From Prevotella sp. oral taxon 299 str. F0039 (GTDB lineage Bacteria > Bacteroidota > Bacteroidia > Bacteroidales > Bacteroidaceae): a stretch of 64,000 nt of DNA. Made by a program: the position numbers and the translations under genes. The stretch spans positions 310,001-374,000 of the forward strand of contig NC_022111.1 in NCBI RefSeq assembly GCF_000163055.2, read 5' to 3'. This document shows positions 53,214 through 61,411 of this stretch, one piece after another; the first letter of the stretch is position 1, and every line of letters starts with the position of its first letter. The notes under the pieces were generated by a model, which saw nothing but the letters and a program-made list of their open reading frames with translations, had not been told where the DNA came from and searched no databases.

Positions 53214-53287
53214 GGCTCCGTAGCTTAGCTGAATAGAGCGTCAGATTCCGGTTCTGAAGGTCTTGGGTTTGAATCCCAACGGAGTCA
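53214..53287 (+). tRNA. tRNA-Arg (anticodon CCG)
   Basis: The cloverleaf can be drawn by hand: acceptor GGCTCCG with CGGAGTC (one G-T pair), D arm GCTT/GAGC-type, anticodon stem TCAGA/TCTGA with loop TTCCGGT (anticodon CCG, reading CGG Arg codons), T stem TTGGG/CCCAA with loop TTTGAAT, and discriminator A. CCA is not encoded. A terminator follows directly. Confidence 0.95.
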
Positions 53288-53293
53288 CAAAAT

Positions 53294-53331
53294 AAAAGGA
53301 TATCATTTGAGAGGGTATCCTTTTATTTTTT
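53294..53331 (+). terminator. Terminator of the tRNA-Arg gene
   Basis: AAAAGGATA (53294-53302) pairs with TATCCTTTT (53316-53324), followed by A and seven T. It starts seven bases after the tRNA. Confidence 0.85.
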
Positions 53332-53357
53332 TATGCTTCAACAAGTGTTTTTGAAAA

Positions 53358-53445
53358 ACATTGACATTGTGTTACAAAAACATTGCTTTTAGCTTGTAAT
53401 ATCAATGCTATTATATCATAATATCAATGCTATTGAAATGCCAAT
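53358..53445 (+). repeat. 22-bp phased repeat array 10
   Basis: Units at 53358 (ACATTGACATT), 53380 (ACATTGCTTTT), 53402 (TCAATGCTATT) and 53424 (TCAATGCTATT), followed by possible decayed copies. Second halves include AGCTTGTAATA. It lies downstream of the tRNA-Arg terminator. Confidence 0.83.
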
Positions 53446-53775
53446 AATAGAGCTTCTATTGCTACTAGTATTCAAGAGCAAATACAAATGATATTGCAAT
53501 GCTTGCTTAATTTGTCGAATGAAGAATGTTTTCTTGATTTCTTTGGTAGAATAGTAATAGTCTAATTTTCAATAAAAGGAGTTTTTAAAACAATAATTTT
53601 GAGTCGGGTATAAAACTCAAACGATGGTATTGATTTAGAAAATCATCAAAAAAGTATAAGTTATACATTTTAAGTTGGATACAATCCTGTTGTTACATAA
53701 GCTTATTTATTGTAAAATACTAAATGAAGAACTTTGCATTAAGATTACAAGTTGTAATAAAATACATAAATTTAT
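53446..53775. other. Intergenic region with no recognised feature
   Basis: About 330 very AT-rich bases between array 10 and the pepT promoter. I see no credible reading frame, tRNA or strong hairpin. Some stretches may be remnants of further repeat units but the 22-bp phase is lost. Confidence 0.5.
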
Positions 53776-53807
53776 TTTGTTGTGTGTTGTATAATTGTTA
53801 ACTTTGT
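53776..53807 (+). promoter_or_regulatory. Promoter of pepT
   Basis: TTTTG at 53776-53780, 19 bp, TAacTTTG at 53800-53807. The ATG is 32 bases downstream. Confidence 0.75.
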
Positions 53808-53839
53808 AACAAATCATATCAATAAAAACGAAATTAAAA

Positions 53840-55063
53840 ATGAATATAGTAGAAAGGTTTTTGAATTATACTAAGTTCGATACTCAATCGTCTGAAGAGT
53901 CTGAAACCGTGCCTAGTACGGCAAAGCAATTGGTGTTTGCCGAGTATTTAAAAAAAGAATTAGAGCGTGAAGGCTTGAGCGATGTTGAAATGGATGATAA
54001 AGGTTACATCTATGCAACATTAAAATCGAATACCAAGAAAAAAGTTCCAACAATTGGATTTATATCTCACTACGACACAAGTCCCGATTGTAGTGGTACA
54101 AATGTCAATGCACAAATCATCAAAAACTACGATGGTGGCGACATAACTCTAGCTTCAGGTCTTGTTTCTTCAGTGAAAAAATTCCCAGAACTTAAAGCTC
54201 ATGTGGGCGAAGACCTTATTGTTACCGATGGAACAACATTGTTGGGAGCCGACGACAAGGCCGGTATTGCCGAAATTATGCAGGCAATGTGCTATCTAAG
54301 AGACCATCCAGAGATTGAGCATGGCGACATAAGAGTGGGCTTTAATCCTGATGAAGAGATTGGAAAAGGAGCACATCACTTCGACGTTAAACGCTTTGGT
54401 TGCGAGTGGGCTTACACTATGGACGGAGGAGATTTAGGTGGATTAGAATACGAAAACTTTAATGCTGCAGGCGCAAAGATAACCATTCATGGTGTAAGTG
54501 TGCACCCAGGTTATGCAAAAGGCAAAATGGTGAATGCCAATACTCTTGCTTTTGAATTTGCACAAATGCTTCCTGCAACCGAAACTCCAGAGCATACAGA
54601 AGACTATGAGGGCTTTTATCATCTTTATAGTGTAAATGGTTCTACCGAAAAAGCAACGCTTAACTATATTATTCGTGATCACTCTTTCGATAAGTTCGAA
54701 GCAAGAAAGAACTTTATAGAGTCGTGTGCAAAGGCAATGAACGACAAATATGGAGAAGGAACCATTGAATGTGCAATCAGCGACCAATACTATAACATGA
54801 AAGAAAAAATCGATCCAAATATGCATGTTATTGATATTGTGTTGCAAGCAATGCAAGAAAGTGGTGTAGCACCAAAGGTGGAGCCTATTAGAGGTGGTAC
54901 TGATGGAGCGCAATTGAGCTTTAAAGGATTGCCATGTCCAAACATCTTTGCAGGTGGTTTGTATTTTCATGGTCCTCACGAAACCGTTTCTATTCAGGTA
55001 ATGGAAAAGGCTGTAGATGTTATTGTGCGTATTTGTGCTATTACATCTAAGTTCAACGACTAA
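53840..55063 (+). CDS. pepT: Peptidase T (tripeptidase)
   Basis: 407 residues. Zinc ligands and catalytic residues of the M20B family: SHYDTSPD (His and Asp), [14 protein letters not shown] (bridging Asp), [14 protein letters not shown] (Glu base and ligand), [14 protein letters not shown] (Asp ligand) and [10 protein letters not shown] (last His). It cleaves the N-terminal residue of tripeptides in the cytoplasm and would complement the exported C1 peptidase at 7 kb in peptide use. Confidence 0.96.
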   Translation: MNIVERFLNYTKFDTQSSEESETVPSTAKQLVFAEYLKKELEREGLSDVEMDDKGYIYATLKSNTKKKVPTIGFISHYDTSPDCSGTNVNAQIIKNYDGGDITLASGLVSSVKKFPELKAHVGEDLIVTDGTTLLGADDKAGIAEIMQAMCYLRDHPEIEHGDIRVGFNPDEEIGKGAHHFDVKRFGCEWAYTMDGGDLGGLEYENFNAAGAKITIHGVSVHPGYAKGKMVNANTLAFEFAQMLPATETPEHTEDYEGFYHLYSVNGSTEKATLNYIIRDHSFDKFEARKNFIESCAKAMNDKYGEGTIECAISDQYYNMKEKIDPNMHVIDIVLQAMQESGVAPKVEPIRGGTDGAQLSFKGLPCPNIFAGGLYFHGPHETVSIQVMEKAVDVIVRICAITSKFND

Positions 55064-55088
55064 GTTTTTAAATAGTATTTATATCATT

Positions 55089-55124
55089 AAACAAGCGACA
55101 TTGGTATTGAAGTGTCGTTTGTTT
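55089..55124 (+). terminator. Probable terminator of pepT
   Basis: AAACAAGCGACA pairs with TGTCGTTTGTTT (one G-T) across a 12-base loop. Only a short, broken T tract follows. Confidence 0.55.
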
Positions 55125-55225
55125 AATGGTTTAACTTATATAGAAGCCGATGAAAAGGGTTTTCTAACGGCTAACTAATAACATATAGATAATACAAATT
55201 TAGGATAAAAATAAGAGAAAAATAG

Positions 55226-57472
55226 ATGAGTAATATTGCCCCTTTAATAGGAGATTTGGGACTAATTTTGGTAGTTGCAGGCATCGTTACATTACTTTTT
55301 AAACGTCTTAGACAACCTTTGGTCTTGGGATATATCGTTGCTGGCTTCTTAGTTGGTCCTAATATGCCTTATACACCTTCGATTGTAGATAGATCAGATG
55401 TGCAAGTTTGGGCAGATATTGGGGTGGTTTTCCTCTTGTTTTCTATGGGATTAGACTTCTCTTTCAAAAAGATTTTTAAGTTAGGAACAGCTCCATTTAT
55501 AGCAGTTTTAGGTATAGTTGTCTCCATGTTTACCATTGGTTATACAGCAGGTTGGCTGTTTGGGTGGACGTCTATGGAGCGGATTTTCTTGGCATCTGTA
55601 TTCTCTGTATGTAGTAGTTCAACCATTGTATATAAAACCTTCAATGAGCTGAAGCTGAAACAGCAACGCTTTGCCAGTTTAGTGTTAAGTGTTTTGGTGA
55701 TTGAAGACGTATTAAGTATTGTTATTATGGTGATGCTTTCTGCCATTGCAGGAGGCGATTCGCTTAGTTCAATAGAGCTAATTAAGATAACAACAAAGAT
55801 TGCATTCTTTATTATCTTATGGTTTGTTGTCGGTATTTATCTTGTTCCTATCTTCTTAAGAAAGACAAGAAAGATTATGACCAACGAAATTTTGCTGGTG
55901 GTTTCATTGGCAATGTGTTTCTTTATGGCTATATTCTCGGCTCAAGTGGGCTTTAGTAGTGCTTTCGGAGCATTTGTAATGGGTTCTATTTTGGCAGAAA
56001 CAGTTGATGTTCACAAGATAATAAAGGTGGTAGAGCCAATAAAAGACTTATTCGGAGCGGTGTTCTTCGTGTCGGTAGGTATGCTTGTTGATATGAAAAT
56101 CCTTATCGATTATGCTTTACCTATATTGAGTATTGTGGCATTGGTGATAGTGGGGCAAGCTATTTTTGGTACTTTCTCGTTCATGCTTAGCGGTAATTCG
56201 CTCAGGACATCAATGCAAAGTAGCTTCTCAATGGCGCAGATTGGTGAGTTTCCTTTTATCATTGCGTCGCTCGGAGTGTCGTTAGGTGTAATTGGACACT
56301 TTATGTATCCAGTGATAGTTGCAGCTTCGGCAATAACCACTTTCTTAACTCCTTATGTTATAAAGAGCGCAGTTCCTCTTTATAATGGATTGGAAAGAGT
56401 GCTTCCACGAAGATGGATGAAGATGATTAACCACATGAATGTGGGTACAGAACGTGAATCGTCGAACAGCTTGTGGAAACCTTTTATGATGAGAATGTTG
56501 CGTACTGTGGTTATTTATAGTATCATCTCAATAGCTGTTATTTCGTTGATGCTCACATTCTTCTTACCTTTCATCCGTTCTATCTTACCTCATTGGTGGG
56601 CAAATGCCGTGTGTGGAGGTCTTACATTGATGTTTATTGCCTCGTTCCTTCGTGCTATTGTGCTTGCACCTAATCATAGTGCAGAGTTTAAAGTGTTGTG
56701 GAATGAGAGTCATAAGAATCGCTTGCCACTTACATTTATGACTTTCGTGCGAATTGTTATTGCTGTTACTTTCACCTTTTATATATGTAATTATTTAAGT
56801 AGATTCTCGTTTGCGCTAATGATGAGTATTGCTTTAGTGATGGTAATCCTGATGTTAATGTCTAGGAGATTAAAGAGTAGAACTATCAGAATGGAGCGAC
56901 AATTTGTTGAAAACCTGCGTGCAAGAGATATCGAAGCTGTGGTGTTGGGACACAACAAACCTTTATATGCTCGTAATTTGCAAGACAGAGATCTACATAT
57001 TGCAGACTTTGAGGTTCCAGATAATAGCATTTGGATTGGTAAAACGCTTGAAGAACTGCAACTTGCAAGTATCTATGGAATTCAAGTGAGCAGTATATTG
57101 CGTGGCAAACAACGCTTGAATATTCCTGGAGGAACAACTATTATCTATCCAGGTGATGTGATTCAGGCTATAGGTAGCGACGAAAAGCTAACTGCTTTCC
57201 ATACAGCTATGAGCGAAGCATTGCTTCCTGACGACTTAGAAATAGAGATGCGAGAGATGAAACTCAAACAGCTAATTGTTGAGAAGGATAATTATTTGAT
57301 TGGAAAGACGGTACAAAATAGTGGAATTAGAGATCGCTTTAATTGTATGATTGTAGGCTTTGATGATGGTAATGAAGACTTAACTCCAGCTAATCCGACA
57401 CGAGAATTTAAAATCGGCGATGTGGTTTGGTTAGTAGGAGAGCAGGAGTCATTAAAAGAACTGATGGTATAA
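55226..57472 (+). CDS. CPA2-family cation:proton antiporter with RCK_C domains
   Basis: 748 residues. The first 390 form a Na+/H+ exchanger domain of the KefB/CPA2 type (GYIVAGFLVGPN, VFLLFSMGLDFSFKK, SSSTIVYKTFNE, SAFGAFVMGSIL, FFVSVGMLVD). Three or four further membrane segments (about 430-550) follow, then a cytoplasmic tail with two TrkA-C-like domains (FEVPDNSIWIGKTLEEL, and IVEKDNYLIGKTV). It probably exports K+ or Na+ for pH or osmotic control; the RCK_C domains suggest ligand gating. Confidence 0.92.
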   Translation: MSNIAPLIGDLGLILVVAGIVTLLFKRLRQPLVLGYIVAGFLVGPNMPYTPSIVDRSDVQVWADIGVVFLLFSMGLDFSFKKIFKLGTAPFIAVLGIVVSMFTIGYTAGWLFGWTSMERIFLASVFSVCSSSTIVYKTFNELKLKQQRFASLVLSVLVIEDVLSIVIMVMLSAIAGGDSLSSIELIKITTKIAFFIILWFVVGIYLVPIFLRKTRKIMTNEILLVVSLAMCFFMAIFSAQVGFSSAFGAFVMGSILAETVDVHKIIKVVEPIKDLFGAVFFVSVGMLVDMKILIDYALPILSIVALVIVGQAIFGTFSFMLSGNSLRTSMQSSFSMAQIGEFPFIIASLGVSLGVIGHFMYPVIVAASAITTFLTPYVIKSAVPLYNGLERVLPRRWMKMINHMNVGTERESSNSLWKPFMMRMLRTVVIYSIISIAVISLMLTFFLPFIRSILPHWWANAVCGGLTLMFIASFLRAIVLAPNHSAEFKVLWNESHKNRLPLTFMTFVRIVIAVTFTFYICNYLSRFSFALMMSIALVMVILMLMSRRLKSRTIRMERQFVENLRARDIEAVVLGHNKPLYARNLQDRDLHIADFEVPDNSIWIGKTLEELQLASIYGIQVSSILRGKQRLNIPGGTTIIYPGDVIQAIGSDEKLTAFHTAMSEALLPDDLEIEMREMKLKQLIVEKDNYLIGKTVQNSGIRDRFNCMIVGFDDGNEDLTPANPTREFKIGDVVWLVGEQESLKELMV

Positions 57473-57476
57473 AGAA

Positions 57477-57560
57477 ATAATTCATCGTTCTTTTGCGGTG
57501 AATTATTATCAATGTGTAGAGTAAAAGAAAAGCTCATGGCTTAAAACCATGAGCTTTTTT
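57477..57560 (+). terminator. Double hairpin terminator after the CPA2 antiporter
   Basis: A first stem (AATAATTCA with TGAATTATT, 57477-57510) is followed by a stronger one: AAAAGCTCATGG (57528-57539) with CCATGAGCTTTT (57547-57558) and extra T. It lies between converging genes and may work both ways. Confidence 0.8.
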
Positions 57561-57599
57561 GTTGTATGTGTTTTGATTTATCAATCGATTGTTTGCATA

Positions 57600-59375
57600 T
57601 TAAGCTTCAGGACGCTCGATATAAGCAAGTACATCGCCTTTTCTAATCTTCTTACCTTGCTTTGCAGCAATCTCAACAAGCTTGCCACCAAGAGCCGCAG
57701 GTATTGTTGTTAGCTCGCCCCAAGTGGTTAAGATATAGCAGAATGCATCGCCTTCTTTATATTCTTTACCGATAAATGGCTCTACAGAAGGTGCACATTC
57801 GCCTTCACCATTCATCTCCCAGAACACTTGTCCTGCAACAGGTGAAACAATTGCGTCTGCTTTTGCATGCTTAAACTCTGCAAGTTGAGCTGGAGTTAGC
57901 TTGCTACCAAGTTTTGCATCTTTTGCTTTTTGAAGGTCAGCAAGGAAGTTTTTCTTTGCTTGTCCGCTCTTATAGTTACGATATTGTTCTGGGTGCATAG
58001 CCAATTCAAATAGTTCTTCGTCGTCTTGTCCATATTCCCAACCATTCTCGTCCATCTCTTTACGGAACTCATCAAGCTTATTTGTAAGTAAAGTACGTGG
58101 GTCTACTTCTGTAAATTCACGACCTTGTTTCTTCGCAAGCTCAACAATTACATCGTCAATCTTACCTGGAACTTTACCACTCTTACCAAGAATCATACCC
58201 CACATTGAGTCGTCCATCATCACAAAGCGACCCTTTCCTTGCTCAAGTGTTAGCAAGTTCATCAATGCAATGTTCTTAGTATATTGCGAGAAAGGTGTAA
58301 CTAGTGGTGGATAACCAACTCTTGGCCATACATAAGCAACCTCTTCGAATAGTTTAACAAGCATATCGTCTGTTGATAGAGGTGCTTCTCCCTTCTTAGC
58401 TCTTAGGTTATTGATGGTTTGTTGAATGCCTGCAAGGTCTGACATCATACTTCCCATCATACCACCAGGTAGACCTGACTCTAAAAGAAGAGAGCTCATG
58501 AGCATGTTATTGGGGTTAATAAAGTAGCCTAACCATTCATCTATGAACTCTTGAGTTAAGGCACGAGCACGCATATATGCGTTCATATTGATCTCAGGAA
58601 CATCGAATCCTTCGTGTTTCAACATGCTTTGAACAGAAATAATGTCTGCATGCATCTTACCCCAAGATAGTGGTTCCATTGCACAGTCGATGATATCTGC
58701 ACCATTATTACATACTTCTAGAATAGAAGCCATGCACAATCCAGGTCCAGCATGACCGTGATATTCAATGATTATATCAGGATGTTTCTCACGAATAGCC
58801 TTAGTTAGCTGACCAAGAAGAGCTGGTTGACCAATACCTGCCATGTCTTTAAGACAGATTTCCTCTGCTCCTGCTTCGATAAGTTGGTCTGCTATGTTGG
58901 TATAGTATTCTAATGTGTGGATAGGAGAAGTGGTAATACACAATGTTCCTTGTGGAGTCATACCAGCTTCAGCTGCCCATTTAATACTAGGAATAATGTT
59001 TCTAACGTCGTTTAATCCGTCGAATATACGAGGAATATCAACACCTTGAGCATGTTTTACTTTGTACATAAGAGCTCGAACGTCATCAGGTACGGTGTAC
59101 ATACGCAATCCATTCAAACCACGATCAAGCATGTGGGTCTTGATTCCCGCCTCATTGAAAGGCTTACAGAATGCTCTTACTGCATCATTAGGATTCTCTC
59201 CTGCCAATAAATTAACTTGTTCAAAGGCTCCACCATTTGTTTCTACACGTGAAAAACAACCCATTTCGATGATAACAGGTGCGATTCTCTCTAGTTGATC
59301 CTTACGAGGTTGAAACTTTCCAGATGATTGCCACATGTCTCGATACATGAGACTGAACTGTATTTTCTTCTTCAT
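57600..59375 (-). CDS. Carboxyltransferase (oxaloacetate decarboxylase alpha/pyruvate carboxylase B-like) with degenerate biotinyl domain
   Basis: 591 residues from ATG 59375; the upstream frame runs through the -7 box at 59427-59434. The N-terminal TIM barrel matches the carboxyltransferase family: FSLMYRDMWQSSGKF (metal Asp), GCFSRVETNGGAFEQ, ICLKDMAGIGQP (the carbamylated Lys motif) and EYHGHAGPG (HxH metal site). The C-terminal 75 residues have the shape of a biotinyl domain (IVSPVAGQVFWEM ... GKKIRKGDVLAYIE), but where AMKM should be there is TTWGEL, so no biotin-accepting Lys exists. It must use a separate carrier protein or carry out a different reaction. No decarboxylase beta/gamma subunits are adjacent. 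Confidence 0.82.
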   Translation of the reverse strand: MKKKIQFSLMYRDMWQSSGKFQPRKDQLERIAPVIIEMGCFSRVETNGGAFEQVNLLAGENPNDAVRAFCKPFNEAGIKTHMLDRGLNGLRMYTVPDDVRALMYKVKHAQGVDIPRIFDGLNDVRNIIPSIKWAAEAGMTPQGTLCITTSPIHTLEYYTNIADQLIEAGAEEICLKDMAGIGQPALLGQLTKAIREKHPDIIIEYHGHAGPGLCMASILEVCNNGADIIDCAMEPLSWGKMHADIISVQSMLKHEGFDVPEINMNAYMRARALTQEFIDEWLGYFINPNNMLMSSLLLESGLPGGMMGSMMSDLAGIQQTINNLRAKKGEAPLSTDDMLVKLFEEVAYVWPRVGYPPLVTPFSQYTKNIALMNLLTLEQGKGRFVMMDDSMWGMILGKSGKVPGKIDDVIVELAKKQGREFTEVDPRTLLTNKLDEFRKEMDENGWEYGQDDEELFELAMHPEQYRNYKSGQAKKNFLADLQKAKDAKLGSKLTPAQLAEFKHAKADAIVSPVAGQVFWEMNGEGECAPSVEPFIGKEYKEGDAFCYILTTWGELTTIPAALGGKLVEIAAKQGKKIRKGDVLAYIERPEA

Positions 59376-59426
59376 ATCGTTTATCTTTATTGTAAACTGT
59401 CTCTTATTAACTTTTTGAATTGTCTG

Positions 59427-59434
59427 CAAATTTA
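59427..59434 (-). promoter_or_regulatory. -7 promoter element for the carboxyltransferase gene
   Basis: The minus strand reads TAaaTTTG, 51 bases before the ATG at 59375. It overlaps the longer reading frame start and so decides the start. Confidence 0.5.
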
Positions 59435-59677
59435 ATCAAAAAATCCCGAAACACTGATGTTGTTTTCATTTTTTTAGCTACTATTGCTTTAGCAAAGCCT
59501 ATTTAAACTTTGATAGTTATTTATTTTCTTGACATTTCATTTTATTTTGTTTGTTGTGTATAAATGTTAATTAATATAGCATTGCTAAATAGATTTGAAT
59601 TTTATTGCTTACTTTTGTCTCTGATAAGGAATGTGGTTAAGTTACTCAAAATCATAAGTGAAAATCCATATAGATAG

Positions 59678-60001
59678 ATGAAAAATAATAATGTAGGATT
59701 ATTTTGGAATGTCATTGTACACTATAAATATTATATAGTGATTATTCTTGGTGCCCTTATTGTTTTGGTATTAGATAAGAACAGCGTATTGCATCAGATA
59801 CAACTTCATTCTCAAATAGAATCACTTCAAGATGAAATAACTAGATATACTGAAGAAAACAAAGAAGCAACACGCCGTCTTCGTGAGTTGGAACGTAATC
59901 CAAAGGCCATTGAGAAGATTGCAAGAGAACATTATTTTATGAAAGCAGATAATGAAGATATTTTTGTTTTGAGTGACGATCAGGTACAAGAAAAAGAATA
60001 A
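59678..60001 (+). CDS. FtsB/DivIC-family septum formation protein
   Basis: 107 residues: a short cytoplasmic start, one membrane helix (about 16-36, YIVIILGALIVLVL), a coiled coil (LHSQIESLQDEITRYTEENKEATRRLRELE) and a C-terminal KIAREHYFMKADNEDIFVL segment typical of DivIC/FtsB. These proteins join FtsL and FtsQ in the divisome. The next gene starts 1 bp after its stop. Confidence 0.9.
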   Translation: MKNNNVGLFWNVIVHYKYYIVIILGALIVLVLDKNSVLHQIQLHSQIESLQDEITRYTEENKEATRRLRELERNPKAIEKIAREHYFMKADNEDIFVLSDDQVQEKE

Positions 60002-60002
60002 A

Positions 60003-60443
60003 ATGAAAAAGTTAAGGAAGCTAGAAGCTACATTATATCTCGTAGGTGGCTTACTGATGGTGTTAGGAGCCGCAGGATTTGTCTTTATGTTTCACCAAGA
60101 TATTGTTTGTTGGATATTCCTATTAGGAACCATTTTTTTTACTGCTATCCAAAGTATGCAGACATATCAAGGTCGAAATGTAGTTATTATACGACTTAAA
60201 AAAATAATGAATTTGGCAAGCTTGTTATTTATTTTTTCAGGAATATTAATGGTAGACAATGCTTATCACTTCTTGATGCCTCTGTTTAAAAGTCATTCAG
60301 ACAACGGATATGTGCTTTATCTCACTTATATTTACAATAAATGGGTGTTGCTTTTAATTATCGCTTCTATTCTAGAAATATACACAACACATCGTATTGA
60401 TAGTGAGTTAAGGCGTGAAGAAACTAATAATAAAAAACTATAA
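60003..60443 (+). CDS. Small four-helix membrane protein, function unknown
   Basis: 146 residues from ATG 60003, one base after the divIC-like stop; the longer frame overlaps that gene by 29 bp. Four hydrophobic segments are visible (YLVGGLLMVLGAAGFVFMF, WIFLLGTIFFTAI, LASLLFIFSGILMV, WVLLLIIASILEIY). I do not recognise the family. Tight coupling to a divisome gene hints at a role in the envelope. Confidence 0.7.
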   Translation: MKKLRKLEATLYLVGGLLMVLGAAGFVFMFHQDIVCWIFLLGTIFFTAIQSMQTYQGRNVVIIRLKKIMNLASLLFIFSGILMVDNAYHFLMPLFKSHSDNGYVLYLTYIYNKWVLLLIIASILEIYTTHRIDSELRREETNNKKL

Positions 60444-60599
60444 AACAAGCATTTAAAGTTAGAAATAACTACAAAATCATTTTTTATATACAAGATTCAT
60501 AGTATATTTGTATAATTCTATGATAAAACTATCGATGAAGAATAACCACAAGTAATAAAAAATGATTATAATTATATAAAACGAACAAGACAAATTCAT

Positions 60600-61388
60600 A
60601 TGAAAAAGCTTTGTTTTTTACTACTTTCGCTTGTCCTTTTGGCGTCATGTACGGATTCATATAATATCACGGGCTCTTCTAATATCTCCACGTTAGATGG
60701 TAGAAAGCTATATTTAAAAGTCTTTTCTGATAACGATTTCAAGAAAATAGATTCATGCGAAGTTGTTCATGGAGCATTTTCTTTTTCAGGAAAGTTAGAT
60801 AGTGTGCGTATGGCAAACCTTTTTATGGACGATGAAAGCTTGCTACCTTTAGTGTTAGAAGAAGGAAATATAGCTGTAACATTTAATACTACAAAGCAAA
60901 TTGTAGGTGGAACACCTCTTAACGACAAGTTATTTCAATTCTTTAATCGATACAATCAGTTAAAGAATCAAGAGATAGAGCTTATTAGAAAACACGATCA
61001 AGCCATTATGAATGGTAAAGATATGGAAGAAGTTGTGGTGGCATTACAAAACACAGCAACGCAACTTGCACAGCAAGAAGATAACCTTGTAACCTCGTTT
61101 GTTACCAATAACTTTGACAATGTTCTTGGTCCTGGTATTTTCTTTATGGTAACAATCGGACAAGAACATCCTGAATTAACTCCTTGGGTCGAAGATATTA
61201 TGAGCAAAGCAACCGATCGTTTTAAGAATGATCCATACGTAAAAGATTATTATCAAAAAGCTCAAGAGAATCAAGAGATAGTGAATGGCCTCAAAGACAG
61301 TGGTTATATGGGTAGTGCACCCGTTGGAACTGCTACACCAGCAAGCCCTGTTCCCACTCCAAATGATTTGGCAAAACCAGCGCAATAA
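60600..61388 (+). CDS. DUF4369 lipoprotein
   Basis: 262 residues with lipobox LLASC (Cys17). The N-terminal half is a DUF4369 beta domain (LDGRKLYLKVFSDND, FSFSGKLDSVRMANLFM), as found at the start of many Bacteroidota TlpA-like proteins, but there is no thioredoxin domain here. The C-terminal end is Pro/Ala-rich. The gene lies 23 bp before pyrC. Function unknown; the related exported protein at 39-40 kb has both domains. Confidence 0.85.
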   Translation: MKKLCFLLLSLVLLASCTDSYNITGSSNISTLDGRKLYLKVFSDNDFKKIDSCEVVHGAFSFSGKLDSVRMANLFMDDESLLPLVLEEGNIAVTFNTTKQIVGGTPLNDKLFQFFNRYNQLKNQEIELIRKHDQAIMNGKDMEEVVVALQNTATQLAQQEDNLVTSFVTNNFDNVLGPGIFFMVTIGQEHPELTPWVEDIMSKATDRFKNDPYVKDYYQKAQENQEIVNGLKDSGYMGSAPVGTATPASPVPTPNDLAKPAQ

Positions 61389-61411
61389 TTTGTTATTAAA
61401 ATATTTATTCA

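Noticed and set aside
6594..53445. CRISPR array as explanation of the 22-bp repeats
   Set aside because: The repeat-plus-spacer unit would be only 22 bp, both halves are related between copies, there are no unique spacers of 28-40 bp, and no cas genes are present.
54443..54979. 178-residue reading frame on the minus strand inside pepT
   Set aside because: It lies wholly antisense to pepT, which has all M20B motifs; composition is Cys/His/Phe-rich as usual for shadow frames.
57600..57900. Frameshift as cause of the missing biotin lysine
   Set aside because: The flanking strands on both sides of TTWGEL are in the same frame and end at a normal stop, so the substitution is in a continuous domain.
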